A stretch of 64,000 nucleotides of DNA from Bacillota bacterium (GCA_026627065.1 JAPNUO010000001.1:655932-719931); one strand, 5' to 3'; positions 44,736 to 53,197 are shown, counted from the stretch's first letter. Translations and numbers: made by a program. The notes: a model not told the origin generated them from the sequence alone.

Positions 44736-45307
44736 GCTACTCTCCCTTTATCCTCATCGATGGCGACGACGACAAATTTAGCCCGGAACACGGGAATATC
44801 CTTCACAGTGCTGACGACCAGAACCACCCAACGCGGCCCCAAGTGCCGCAATACTTCGGCCGTCGCCCAGATTTCCTCCCCCGCTTTCACCGGCTGCTTA
44901 TATTTGGCATTCACCAAGCCAGTCAAGACGACGTCGCCATCTACCACCGCCAACGCTAAGGAATCCGCTTGCCCAAAAATGTAATGGCCGCGCACCACGC
45001 CGGTTCGCTCAAATGCCATGGCGTCCGTCGTCTGCATCACTGAACGGCCTGAGCGCCCGAGCTCAAGATCGACCAACTGCCCCACTATTTCTCCCCGGCC
45101 CATGGCCCGCAAGGCGGTCACTGCCTGACGGGCAAGGCCTTCTGAGCGCAACCTCAATTCCGGGATGCCGAGATAAAAGCGGTCCAGGCGAATAGTTGGC
45201 ACGCTGACCCCAAAGTATTGGGCCAGTTCTTCATCGGTTTGCAGTGGATTTTCTTTTAACCGTTCGATCAACAAACGTTGACGTTCAGCACGTCCCAGTC
45301 TTTTCAT
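44729..45307 (-). CDS. fapR: Fatty acid and phospholipid biosynthesis regulator FapR
   Basis: This repressor of about 192 residues is controlled by malonyl-CoA in Bacillus. The N-terminal helix-turn-helix reads LKENPLQTDEELAQYFGVSVPTIRLDRFYLGIPELR, the family hallmark. The C-terminal hot-dog domain (VVRGHYIFGQADSLALAVV, YKQPVKAGEEIWATAEVL) binds malonyl-CoA. ATG 45307 was chosen because the family starts MKRLGR.ERQ; GAAGGCGG lies upstream. It heads fapR-plsX-fabH-degV-fabD and probably represses its own promoter. Confidence 0.95.
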   Translation of the reverse strand: MKRLGRAERQRLLIERLKENPLQTDEELAQYFGVSVPTIRLDRFYLGIPELRLRSEGLARQAVTALRAMGRGEIVGQLVDLELGRSGRSVMQTTDAMAFERTGVVRGHYIFGQADSLALAVVDGDVVLTGLVNAKYKQPVKAGEEIWATAEVLRHLGPRWVVLVVSTVKDIPVFRAKFVVVAIDEDKGRVAW

Positions 45308-45352
45308 AGGTTGAACCGCCTTCGGTCGGTGCGCACCAGGCACCCCACCGGA

Positions 45353-45390
45353 TATGAGTCGATAATATCACCAACTCATAATCAAGGCAA
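45353..45390 (-). promoter_or_regulatory. fapR promoter with overlapping inverted repeat (candidate FapR operator)
   Basis: On the leftward strand TTGCCT (45390-45385) and TATTAT (45367-45362) are 17 bases apart. TATGAGT and ACTCATA (45380-45374 and 45359-45353) form a seven-base inverted repeat centred on the -10 box. Autorepression by FapR is known in Bacillus; the half-sites here differ from the Bacillus consensus, so assignment as the FapR site rests on position. Confidence 0.55.
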
Positions 45391-45402
45391 AGCCGACGAG
45401 AC

Positions 45403-45436
45403 AAAAACGCTCCGCCTCGTGTGACCGAGCCGGAGC
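45403..45436 (-). terminator. Intrinsic terminator after rpmF
   Basis: GCTCCG and CTCG pair with CGAG and CGGAGC, with one opposed G-G mismatch, around a short loop; GTTTTTG follows on the leftward strand. It ends the yceD-rpmF message before the fapR promoter. Confidence 0.8.
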
Positions 45437-45445
45437 AAAATGGAT

Positions 45446-45625
45446 TTACCGGTCGTGCTGAACCACAATGCGTCCCCCATAAAAACCACAGTGCGGACAC
45501 ACGTGATGCGGCAACCGATCCCCGTGACAACGGGGACATTCGACCCAGTGAGGGGGCTTTAATTTCCATTGGGAACGGCGCTTGCGCGTCCGCGATCGCG
45601 ACAATTTGTGCTTGGGTACTGCCAT
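45446..45625 (-). CDS. rpmF: 50S ribosomal protein L32
   Basis: A 59-residue protein starts MAVPKHKLSRSRTRKRRSQW, the L32 hallmark, and carries a four-cysteine zinc ribbon, CPRCHG and CPHCGFYGGR. It is the zinc-binding (C+) form of L32. ATG 45625 follows AGGGAGAGAG, 12 bases after the yceD stop; yceD-rpmF is the usual pair. Confidence 0.97.
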   Translation of the reverse strand: MAVPKHKLSRSRTRKRRSQWKLKPPHWVECPRCHGDRLPHHVCPHCGFYGGRIVVQHDR

Positions 45626-45637
45626 GCTTCTCTCTCC

Positions 45638-46165
45638 CTAATGATCGGTGCGACGAGTGTCGTCAGACAACGTCAGGCTGTTAAGCGGAGTCCACCGCTC
45701 ATCTATCGCGCTACGACATGCGCAGGTCGCCACATTGCGATTCGTCCCGCAGATAGGACACAAGCCTTGGCAATCTGGTCGACACAGCACGGCAATGGGC
45801 ACACTGGCCCCTGCAGCGTCCGACACCATCACATCCAAATTAATTTTGTCGCCGGTGTACCGACCGTAATCGAGATTTTCGTCGTACGGTCCGGGCTCCT
45901 CTCGAAATTCCTCGGTGGCCTCAAACGGCAATGACAAATGGAACGGTTCCGCACACCGAGTGCAGACGGCCTCCGCCTCCAAAGTGCCGTGAATTTCCAC
46001 CACTAATCGCCCGCCGCCCGTATTGCGCACCAATACGCGAATAACCGCCGGGTCTGTCAAGGGATACCCCACGCGCGAAGACGCCACTTCGGGCCATGCC
46101 TCCCGAATTTCCGTAGTTTCTTCGCGACCTGCCCACTTTTTCACGTCGGATACCCGTACTTCCAT
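45638..46165 (-). CDS. yceD: YceD/DUF177 family protein
   Basis: This protein of about 175 residues belongs to the DUF177 family nearly always found before rpmF and linked to 23S rRNA accumulation in other bacteria. Family features are the central LEAEAVCTRCAEPFHLSLPFEATEEF and the C-terminal CRPDCQGLCPICGTNRNVATCAC, a cysteine cluster probably binding zinc. ATG 46165 follows GAGGTGCAG. A strong promoter lies just upstream. Confidence 0.9.
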   Translation of the reverse strand: MEVRVSDVKKWAGREETTEIREAWPEVASSRVGYPLTDPAVIRVLVRNTGGGRLVVEIHGTLEAEAVCTRCAEPFHLSLPFEATEEFREEPGPYDENLDYGRYTGDKINLDVMVSDAAGASVPIAVLCRPDCQGLCPICGTNRNVATCACRSAIDERWTPLNSLTLSDDTRRTDH

Positions 46166-46190
46166 TGCTGCACCTCGCGACACTCGTTTA

Positions 46191-46220
46191 AGTATACCGA
46201 CAGCCGAAATGCCCTGTCAA
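46191..46220 (-). promoter_or_regulatory. Promoter of yceD-rpmF
   Basis: A consensus TTGACA (46220-46215) and TATACT (46196-46191) are separated by 18 bases on the leftward strand, about 26 bases before yceD. The end of the ISL3-type element lies only seven bases upstream of the -35 box. Confidence 0.82.
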
Positions 46221-46227
46221 CGCATAG

Positions 46228-46256
46228 AGGCTCTACGTCAATCATTGTGGGATCGC
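46228..46256 (+). repeat. Terminal inverted repeat of ISL3-type element (left)
   Basis: This 29-bp end matches the complement of 47594-47622 at about two thirds of positions, with AGGCTCTA at the tip and an 11-bp identical inner block TGTGGGATCGC. Confidence 0.8.
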
Positions 46257-47438
46257 CGTCAGTGGCAGGAAGCCCAAAAACCTCTGGCGCCGATAGCGGT
46301 CCCGATTACGGAACCCGTAGCTGAGCCGTTTGCGTGGCTTGATTTTGGTGTGATAGCCTTCAATGAGGCCGTGGGTCGAGCGCTAGGCTTGCGTCCCATG
46401 GCCCAAGATTTCGTGACGCCACCGCCGGATCGTGCGGGCCCAGACGGCGCCTTCGGCGTGGTCGCACGCCTCGGCATTGAGGATCCCGCGTTCCCAGGCC
46501 TGCCGGGCCTCGGCGGGCGTCTGGGCGCGGAACAACGCCCGTCAGTCTTCTTTGAGGTGAGACCGCTGGCCCAAGGCCGGCCAGCGACGCTGAATCTCGG
46601 CGAGCTGCGCCTGTTGGGAGGACGTCAGATGCTCGTATCCCTTCACCAGCGGCCAGCGCGGAATGGTCGTCCGGGCTTCCGCCTGCTCGAGGCGCCGGAT
46701 GTCGTCGAGGCGGCGATGGGCGTCCTGAATGAGGTGAAACGGGTCCGCCAGCACCTGGCCATGGGGGCACCAGCGGCGCACGACGCGGGCGTAAGCGCGT
46801 TTGAGGTCGACGGTCACGGCGCGAATCCGCGTGCGCACGGCCTCGGGCAGGGCCGCCAACCACGCCTCCAAGGAGGCCAGGCGATCATCGGGGAGAATCG
46901 CGAGCAACCGGCGGTCCGGCGCGTGCAGGGCCACCGTGATGAGCAAGTCCTGCCCGCGAAAGCTGTGCTCGTCGAGGCTGAGCACGAGGTCGCCGGGGTG
47001 ATCCCACCACGTGGAGTCGGCCGTCGGGACCACCCGATCCCCGAGGCGCCGCAAGCGGCTGTCGGTGACGCCTAAACGCCGCGCCACGCTGCGAAAGCTC
47101 GCTGCGCGCAGCAAGATCAAGGCGGCCTCCTGGGCGGCCGGAGTCCAGCGTTGCCACGGCCGTAGTCCCGCGGGCTGGGGGCAGACCGTCTGCCGGCACG
47201 CCGCACAACGCCAGCGGCGCGGGACCCAGGTGAGCATCAGCGGGTGTACCCCAATCCAGAGATGCGGCACGGCGCGGGCGGGCAGCGTCCCATGGCGGTG
47301 CAGCCGGATCGCCCCGCAGCGCGGACACCGCGCCGGACGCGGCGCGTCCACGGTGACCGCCCAGCCTCGCGCAGTCTCTTCCACGCCGATCACCTGCCAG
47401 CCCTCCAACGTCAACAGGGTGGTGATACCCTGATCCAT
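46242..47438 (-). pseudogene. ISL3-family transposase with two in-frame stop codons
   Basis: One continuous frame of about 400 codons from ATG 47438 to TGA 46242 encodes an ISL3 transposase, broken by a TGA at 46542-46544 and a TAG further on near 46385. The N-terminal zinc-binding part has CPRCG and CAAC. The DDE catalytic part has LSLDEHSFRG, VTVDLKRAYARVVRRWCP and, after the stops, LIEGYHTKIKPRKRLSYGFRNRDRYRRQRF with the final glutamate. MDQGITTLL is the usual start. The alternative GTG at 47447 sits in a hairpin arm (GGAAGCAC/GTGCTTCC) that could block translation from outside transcripts. UGA is used as stop throughout this window, so recoding is unlikely. Confidence 0.88.
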
Positions 47439-47593
47439 CGGAAGCACTCCCTGAAGTTTTGGTCGTCACGTCACTTCATTGGCGGTGCTTCCTGCCTTTT
47501 CCTCCGGTCGGTGCCCATTGTTCTGCGGGGCGCCCCTCGCTTCTCCGTGATGCGCCCCGCGTCACCCGGGTCTTCCGTCAGCTCTCGTGTCCT

Positions 47594-47622
47594 GCGATCC
47601 CACAGGTTTTATCATAGAGCCT
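47594..47622 (-). repeat. Terminal inverted repeat of ISL3-type element (right)
   Basis: Partner of the repeat at 46228-46256; GCGATCCCACA and TAGAGCCT are the conserved blocks. Confidence 0.8.
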
Positions 47623-47681
47623 GCGGTCCCGTGACAGCGGGCGGGAATTTTGCAACAATGAAATCAGGAGGTGAAGTCGGC

Positions 47682-47936
47682 ATGGAGCGGGAGCAATCGT
47701 GGACGCTGACCTTGCCGGCGGAGGTAGTTGAGGCCATACAGCGGGTGGCCGGGGATCGACCGGAGGCGTTTGTGCTGGAAGCCATTCAGCGCGAACTCCG
47801 ACGGCGGGATCAAATGACAGCCATACGAATCGCAGCTGGAGCGTGGCAGAATCACGCTGAGATTCCCGACACGGTAGAAGGCTTAATTGCATGGATGCGG
47901 CAACAGCGTGCGCAAGAAGAGCGGGCTTCCGAATGA
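47682..47936 (+). CDS. vapB: VapB-type antitoxin
   Basis: This 84-residue protein sits directly before a PIN-domain toxin gene, overlapping it by ATGA. The N-terminus WTLTLPAEVVEAIQRVAGDRPEAFVLEAIQRELRRRDQ has the pattern of a ribbon-helix-helix DNA-binding domain. The C-terminal half, with W-containing amphipathic residues, would bind and block the toxin. AGGAGGTGA is ten bases before ATG 47682, an excellent site. Antitoxins of this layout repress their own operon. It lies between two mobile elements. Confidence 0.75.
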   Translation: MEREQSWTLTLPAEVVEAIQRVAGDRPEAFVLEAIQRELRRRDQMTAIRIAAGAWQNHAEIPDTVEGLIAWMRQQRAQEERASE

Positions 47937-48309
47937 CGCGTTATTTGGTCGACACCGATGTTTTGATCTGGGTACTACGTGGAAAACCGGAAGCCATCGC
48001 CTGGGTGGAAGCGGCCGCGATGAGCGGGGAGCTTTGGTGTTCGGCATTGACCGTGTCGGAGATCTTGCGGATGGTACGCGAGGATGAATTACCCAAGACG
48101 GAGGCGTTGTTGGACAGTTTGCAGATTGCGCCTGGGACAGCGGAGGACGCACGACATGCCGCCCATTTATTGCGCCATCGGGGGCCGGGCTTTGTGGACT
48201 GTCATATTGCGGCAACCGCCTTACGCCTTCATGGGCAATTCTGACGTATAACCAGCGAGATTTTGTGCGAACCGGTGCCATGTTGATCCCACCACCTACA
48301 AGCCAATAA
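47933..48309 (+). pseudogene. vapC: VapC-type PIN-domain toxin, frameshifted near its 3' end
   Basis: The frame from ATG 47933 encodes MTRYLVDTDVLIWVLRGK, with the first PIN aspartates, TVSEILRM with the glutamate, and PGFVDCHIAATALRL with the third acidic residue. It stops at a TGA at 48242-48244 after 103 residues. Shifting frame there continues as LTYNQRDFVRTGAMLIP to a TAA at 48307-48309. TYNQRDF is the usual last PIN strand and the corrected length (about 125) is normal. A one-base loss near 48241 explains it. The toxin is probably inactive or weakened, unless the shift is a sequencing error. VapC proteins are RNases acting on tRNA or rRNA. Confidence 0.8.
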
Positions 48310-48830
48310 CCCCCCAACAAAGTACCCCATTCGAGGTGAATTGCGGTTCTACAGCAGAGGATTTGCTCGACTCGTCTCGCGAACTTACACAACGCCGGAG
48401 GAGTTGAAGCAAGCTGAAGAACGCGCGAAACACCAAGTCAACCAAAACCGCAATAGATGGAAGTGGGGGAAGGATGACCACCGAGCCGATACCGAGCGAG
48501 TCCCTCTATTACACATCACGGCCTGTCTTCCGGCCAGGTCACGCCCTTCCCCCCCTTCCTGCGCCCCGCCTCAGGAGCCAAGGTGTCCAAGGGCACTTCT
48601 AACGCCACCGCCAAGGCCCATAATCGCCAGAATTTCACCGTGGTTAAGGCACTGGCCGCCCGTTCTTCCATCGCGGCAATCCAGCCGGCGGTGACCCGCT
48701 CCTCCGGATGCCCCCACGTTTTCAAGGCTGGACTTATGTCAATAAATTCGACGATGAAAATTCGGGGATCCTCCTCCTAAGACCAACATGCCATCATCGA
48801 GGTGTTGACGTTCTCCCCGGCCCTAAAGGG
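48310..48830. other. Non-coding stretch with gene debris between VapBC and the IS4-type element
   Basis: No intact gene is seen. On the leftward strand 48516-48725 encodes the back half of a helix-turn-helix protein. At 48341-48500 a rightward frame from TTG behind GAGGTGAA encodes about 50 charged residues (TYTTPEELKQAEERAKHQVNQ) that may be another fragment. Near 48800-48830 TTGACGTTCTCCCCGG and GCCCTAAAGGGC resemble one arm of an IS200/IS605-type end hairpin. Confidence 0.5.
48516..48725 (-). pseudogene. Remnant of an XRE-type helix-turn-helix protein
   Basis: The 69-codon frame has no ribosome site at its TTG. Residues 8-50, VTAGWIAAMEERAASALTTVKFWRLWALAVALEVPLDTLAPE, align with the recognition helix and C-terminal helices of XRE/Cro domains, including the ALxVPLDTL ending. 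The first two helices are missing, so it is a truncated gene. Confidence 0.4.
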
Positions 48831-48849
48831 CTATGCATTACCCATAACT
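48831..48849 (+). repeat. Terminal inverted repeat of IS4-type element (left)
   Basis: Nineteen bases, one mismatch to the complement of 52081-52099. Confidence 0.8.
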
Positions 48850-49295
48850 CCCCGGGACGTTTAGCCTGCCCTGAAAAATTTTTCCGAGCTGCGAGGACCT
48901 CCTCAAAGGAACTGATCTGGTTCCTGTCGAAACTCCTAGCTATCGCACAGGCCTCCGCCACCATCCCCACGCGGTGGGGGCATCGCACTCGCGCAAACCC
49001 TCCCAGACGGGTTCGCCGAACAGGGGAGGAGTCGGGAGCAGGCCATGACACGTTCCGTCACGGAAGTGGGGGGCACCGACTTCGGCGATGCTCCCTTGGC
49101 CCAGCGCTTGGTCCACCTCGTCGATTGCCTGAGTGAACACCCCGTCGCCTCGATTCCCCAGGCTGGTGGGACCTGGGTCCAAACCCAGGCCGCGTACCGA
49201 TTCTTCGATAATCCCCGCGTGACCCCGGCCGCGATCCTGGCTCCCCATCGCGCCGAGACGGTGCAGCGGGCGGCGAAGTATCCCGTCATTCTGGC

Positions 49296-49302
49296 GGTTC
49301 AG
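49296..49302 (+). repeat. Target-site duplication of nested IS1634-type element (left copy)
   Basis: GGTTCAG is repeated at 51122-51128. Removing the nested element and one copy restores the transposase reading frame as ILAVQDTTV. Confidence 0.85.
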
Positions 49303-49303
49303 C

Positions 49304-51121
49304 ACGCTTTTCGCACCCACATCCTGGTATCGCCAGAATTTTTTTGGAAAAAATTACGGCGGCCCCGCACGGCTCGGCGGCTCGGTGAAGACGGTGGCCG
49401 ACATCCGGAGCGCCTCGAGAATGGCCTGGAGCGTCGGATGATAAATAGCCGGCAAGGCGATGACCCGGGCCCCCGTGGTGACATCGCGGGCGATGTGCAC
49501 GCCCTGCAAATGGCGAATGAGTTCGTGGCCCGTGGGTCGGGTGAGCACCCGGCGCGACGGCGACGGAATGGGAATTCCCGACCGCCGCAGACGGCGCTCC
49601 GCGAGGCGGGATCAGAGGCACGCCCCGAGCAACACATAGCCCAGCGCTTCGAGGCGTTCCGGCTTTTTCACGACGAGCGCGTCGACAAAGAGCGGATCCT
49701 TCAAGAAGTGACAAGGGCGCTCCACATGGACTTGGCCCTTGGTCCTCCGCCAAGAGGGCCGCGGCCGACAGCCGGTCGGCGGGGACCGTCGTGATGAGCA
49801 CAAAGGCGCTCCGTTGCGCGATCGCCTGCGCGCGCCGCGTCTCGTCCACGGCGTCGACGGTGGGCACGACGTGCCACGTGGTGACGGTGTCGGCGGCCGC
49901 TGCCGTCTTCCGCGGCCGCGCCGCGTCTGATGCGCGCGGCTCACCCCCGTGCCCGACACGCGATGCCACCCGGTGGCCGCCGTGGCGGAACCGCGGTCGC
50001 AGGCAGTCTGGGCACCGGCGGCACACGCCAACGTCTCGGCGGCTCACGGGCGCGCAGTCCGGTCTAAGGTGTCGCGCTCCGCCGCGATGGATGGCGCGGT
50101 CGACCGCCCGCTGGGGGCGGGGATCGTGGGCGCTGGAGCGATAGACGAGGAGGCGATAGGACCGCCCGTCGATCACCCCGGATTGCTCGGACGCCCAGGA
50201 CGTGGCCCCGTCCGCGCGGACGGCGAGGCGGCCCACCGGAATCCCGGCGTCCGCCGCCCACGCCGCCGCTTTTGCGGCCGCGACCGCCGCAAACGTCTCG
50301 GGACAGCGGGAGACAAACTGGATCCCGGCACGCTCAAGCCGGGCCAAATTGGGGCTCGTGACCAACGCGGAGTCGGCCACGTAGATGAGACCCTGCAACT
50401 CGGCGGGGCTCAACGCCTCGACGAGGCGGTCGATCCTCGCCGTATTGAGTGTTTTGTCCGACCGGTGGCCCGACTCCACCGTCCCAAAGAGCGGCACCCC
50501 TTCGTGATTGACAAAGAGCGTCATCAAGCGTGGTTTGAGGTCGGGGCGGCGGTCCTTCGAGTCCCCAGAGGCCGGATGCACGAGGGCCGCGTCGGCGTCG
50601 GCAAACGCGCCGGTGACCGACCGGGAAGTGGTATCAAAATGCCCCGTCGTGAGGGCCATCCCTTCCTGGGCAGACGCGGCAAGCGCCCAGGCGCTGAAGA
50701 TATTGGCGGGCCCGGCCCGGGCGAGTTTATCGAGCGCTCGTCCGAGGCTGTCGTCCGTGAAGTCGTCCGGACGGCGACCCTGCCCGATCACCAGTTCCAC
50801 ATCGGTCAGGGTCAACCGCTCCGCGAGGCGATACAGCAGGGTTTTCCCCGTCAAGATGTCCAACATCAGGAGCAAGATCCGCTCCCCCGGGGACACCCGG
50901 CACTGGCGGGGATCCCACGTCACCAGGGGGTTGACGATGGACACCACGCCGATCTCCTCGGCGAGCTGGCGAAACAGCGGCGCCGCGCCCACGGGACGGC
51001 TGGTCGGTTCAATCATCGGGATCTTCATAAGCAGACCATTCGCCGTCCAGGCGCCCTTTTCCTTTGCGAAATATTCTTTCTAGAATTAATATAATTGGCA
51101 ATATTTAGGTGCGGAATACGT
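49304..51121 (-). mobile_element. IS1634-family insertion sequence nested in the IS4-type element
   Basis: The element is about 1.82 kb. Its ends, ACGCTTTTCGCACCCACAT on the left and ACGTATTCCGCACCTAAAT read inward from the right, match at 14 of 19 positions. It is flanked by the 7-bp duplication GGTTCAG, proving insertion by transposition into the IS4 transposase gene. It carries one leftward, decayed transposase gene. Confidence 0.85.
49354..51028 (-). pseudogene. IS1634-family transposase, frameshifted
   Basis: ATG 51028 starts MKIPMIEPTSRPVGAAPLFRQLAEEIG, the N-terminal domain of IS1634 transposases. An intact stretch to about residue 300 includes TTGHFDTTSRSVTGAF, VESGHRSDKTLNTARIDRL and YVADSALVTSPNL, which hold DDE aspartates. 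After SSAHDPRPQRAVDR the frame shifts. Family sequence recurs in other frames, namely HVVPTVDAVDETRRAQAI, GQVHVERPCHFLKDPLFVDAL (with the catalytic glutamate) and LTRPTGHELIRHLQGVHIARD, ending at TAG 49354. At least three frameshifts are needed, so it is dead. Confidence 0.85.
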
Positions 51122-51128
51122 GGTTCAG
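51122..51128 (+). repeat. Target-site duplication of nested IS1634-type element (right copy)
   Basis: Identical to 49296-49302 (GGTTCAG). Confidence 0.85.
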
Positions 51129-52080
51129 GATACGACGGTCTTCAATTTTACGCGGCATCACCACACGCCAGGGGTGGGCTCGATTGGTTAATCGTGGCTG
51201 TCGGGCTTTTTCCTCCCCGCGTGGCTGGCGGTCAGCCCCGCGGGGGATCCCCTTGGGCCTCTTGGGAGGCACCACGTGGGTGCGTCCCCCCGAATCGAAA
51301 GACAGCTACCGCCCCCATAAACAGCGTCCCCTCGCAGACAAGGAGAGCCGCCGAGGGGCGGACGGGATGGAGGCGGCGGCCGCGGACATCCCTCCCACGA
51401 CGCAAGTCATCATGGTCGCTGACCGGGAAGGCGACGTGTTCGATGTCCTGGGTCACGTGGAAACTGGGCGCGAAGTCCTGGCCCGCGCCGCCTAGGACCG
51501 CCCGTGGGTCGAGCGCTCTCATGATGTCCTCAAGAGTGGGTGTCACCTCGAAGACCTCCAGCTCGACACGTTCGACCGCTTAGACCGCGCATTGGCGGTG
51601 TACCGCCTCGTCGCCTGGCGCCTCCTATGGCTGCCCTCCTTGGCCCGCGAACAGCCGGACCAACCCTGCACGGCGGTCTTGCGACCCGCCGAGTGGGCTG
51701 CGCTTTATGCCGCCCACACCCGCCGCCGGCCACCGTCGATCTGCGCACTGCCTTCCGCTGGATCGCCCAATTGGGGGGCTTTCTTGGCCGGCGGAGCGAC
51801 GGCGAACCCGGGGTCAAAACGCTCCGGCGGGGCTATCGGCGGCGGGAAGATCTCACGGCCCTGTGGGAGATTTTACACCCGCCCGGATAACCCACTGGCG
51901 GGCCCCGCCTTCCGCAGCCTCTGGTCGCTCCGCTTCTGAGAGCGCGGCGGGGCCTCTCGCTGTCCCTTCCATCAGACCACTCCCCAGCACGCTCCGCGGC
52001 GCTGCCCCCTGCCTGCCTCCCCGCCGTTGGATGCTGCCGCCCGACGTCACCGTCCGCGCCCAGTTTTTCCTCAGAGACCC

Positions 52081-52099
52081 AGTTAGGGGTAATGCATAG
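52081..52099 (-). repeat. Terminal inverted repeat of IS4-type element (right)
   Basis: Complement of 48831-48849 with one mismatch. Immediately beyond it GGACTAAAGTCC forms a hairpin. Confidence 0.8.
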
Positions 52100-52135
52100 G
52101 ACTAAAGTCCGGGGCTTGCGCCGCCGGGTTTTTGG

Positions 52136-53197
52136 TCAAGAGGCCGTACACCACAACTGCGTCAATGTAGCCACACATCCGCGCCGGACGTTCATCGGGG
52201 CCATAATCACTGTCTCTTGCGCCAAAGTCTTCCGAGGTCCAAAGGTGGCTGCCGTCCATTGCCTTCCTCCATTGGTCGTCGTAACGACCTCGGTCGCTTG
52301 ATCCTGTGTCAACGCCGCCCATCCCTGGGTCGGCGAGGTAAACGCAAGCCCTGCCGGGGTGCCCTCCAATCTCTGCACAGGCAACCGGATGCGGTGCCAG
52401 GTTCGATGCGAGAGGGAGAGCGTCATGAGTTCAAGAATAGGCCAGTTCTTATGACGACGCTCCGTCCAGTAGCCGTTGGCCACCATCACTATCCGGGGCG
52501 AAAGCCAGGCCGCTTGAGTCACCGTCAAGGAAGCGCCGAGATTCTGGGGCTCAGCGGTCAAAGCAGGAAGCCCCAACCAACGCTTTCCGCTGTCCTGCGT
52601 GAACATTCCCACTTCGGTCACCCCACCGCCCGGACCACCCACCAGCACGCCCTGCGCTGGGGAGACAAAAGCCATCGAGGACGGGCCAGCCAGCAGCCAT
52701 AAAGGTTTTGTGGCAATCCGCCAGGTTTTACCGCCATCGTCGGTCGTCAAGAGGCGGCTTTGGCTATATCCCAACGTCACCCCAAGTCCCTCCACCGCCC
52801 ACCCTATTCGAGGAGTCACGAAATCCAAAGACACATTGGGAGGCAGGACGTTTTGCGCCACCAAGCGCCAAGGGCCTGGGAAACGGCGCGCATGATAAAG
52901 CCAGGTATGATAAAGGAAGGTCCCGTTTTTCCCCGGACGTTGTTTGTCTAGAAGAAGCCAACCCCCTTGCTGACGCCCCCAATCCAGTGACGCAATATCC
53001 GCATGACGAATGGGCAGGGCCATCCGATGGAAGACCAGCCCCGCTGCGGCCACATGCGCCCCGCCCTCTCCGGCCCCACAGGCGGACACGACGAGCCCCG
53101 TCAACAGAACAACAATCCCCGTGACGCATTGCGAAAGGCGCCGGCCGCGAGTTCCACGCCCTGGAGCGCGCAACGTCAGAAAAGCCGATGACCCCAT
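52136..53197 (-). CDS. Lipoprotein with BNR/Ycf48-like repeats
   Basis: This 353-residue secreted lipoprotein has a signal peptide with lipobox LVVSAC (modified cysteine near residue 40). The mature part has repeated beta-propeller blades with the sialidase-type Asp-box pattern: TTDDGGKTWRIA, TQDSGKRWLGLP and TTNGGRQWTAAT. The repeats AFVSPAQGVLVGG and AFTSPTQGWAAL precede them. Such propellers are structural; proteins of this kind resemble Ycf48 assembly factors and extracellular BNR proteins, and no enzymatic activity is implied. ATG 53197 follows GGGAGG. It lies right after the IS4-type element. Confidence 0.82.
   Translation of the reverse strand: MGSSAFLTLRAPGRGTRGRRLSQCVTGIVVLLTGLVVSACGAGEGGAHVAAAGLVFHRMALPIRHADIASLDWGRQQGGWLLLDKQRPGKNGTFLYHTWLYHARRFPGPWRLVAQNVLPPNVSLDFVTPRIGWAVEGLGVTLGYSQSRLLTTDDGGKTWRIATKPLWLLAGPSSMAFVSPAQGVLVGGPGGGVTEVGMFTQDSGKRWLGLPALTAEPQNLGASLTVTQAAWLSPRIVMVANGYWTERRHKNWPILELMTLSLSHRTWHRIRLPVQRLEGTPAGLAFTSPTQGWAALTQDQATEVVTTTNGGRQWTAATFGPRKTLAQETVIMAPMNVRRGCVATLTQLWCTAS

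Larger units (their letters stand above)
46228..47622 (-). mobile_element. ISL3-family insertion sequence, inactivated
   Basis: The element is about 1395 bp. Imperfect terminal inverted repeats of 29 bp lie at 46228-46256 and 47594-47622; both begin AGGCTCTA and end TGTGGGATCGC read inward. It encodes one leftward ISL3-type transposase with two in-frame stops. The flanking eight bases differ (ACGCATAG and GCGGTCCC), so no target duplication is visible; either it has decayed or the element was rearranged. Confidence 0.85.
49045..51890 (+). pseudogene. IS4-family transposase, interrupted and decayed
   Basis: The N-terminal 86 codons (49045-49302) encode FGDAPLAQRLVHLVDCLSEHP, AAYRFFDNPRVTPAAILAPH and VILAVQ, typical of Tn5/IS4 transposases. 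The nested element follows. The protein resumes at about 51129 as DTTVFNFTRHHHTPGVGSIG, with the first DDE aspartate, then a TAA, AGDPLGLLGG, VADREGDVFDVL, a TAG, and AVYRLVAWRLLWL in one frame. A frameshift near 51720 leads to LRTAFRWIAQLGGFLGR and the DGEPG ending in another. The gene cannot make an active enzyme. Confidence 0.85.
48831..52099 (+). mobile_element. IS4-family insertion sequence, split by a nested element
   Basis: The 19-bp ends CTATGCATTACCCATAACT (48831-48849) and its complement at 52081-52099 match at 18 positions. Without the nested IS1634-type element and one copy of its duplication the length is about 1.44 kb, normal for IS4. The transposase frame runs rightward. Both outer flanks carry TAAA-loop hairpins (CCCTAAAGGG on the left, GACTAAAGTC on the right), whose central six bases agree in register, perhaps a decayed target duplication. 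Confidence 0.82.

Noticed and set aside
46542..46544. In-frame TGA in the ISL3 transposase as a recoded tryptophan or selenocysteine
   Set aside because: A second in-frame stop (TAG) follows and many intact genes here end in TGA, so simple inactivation is the better explanation.
46023..47075. 350-codon rightward frame
   Set aside because: Antisense to yceD and the ISL3 transposase, without a ribosome site or motifs.
49949..51094. 381-codon rightward frame
   Set aside because: Antisense to the IS1634-type transposase; Arg/Gly-rich shadow.
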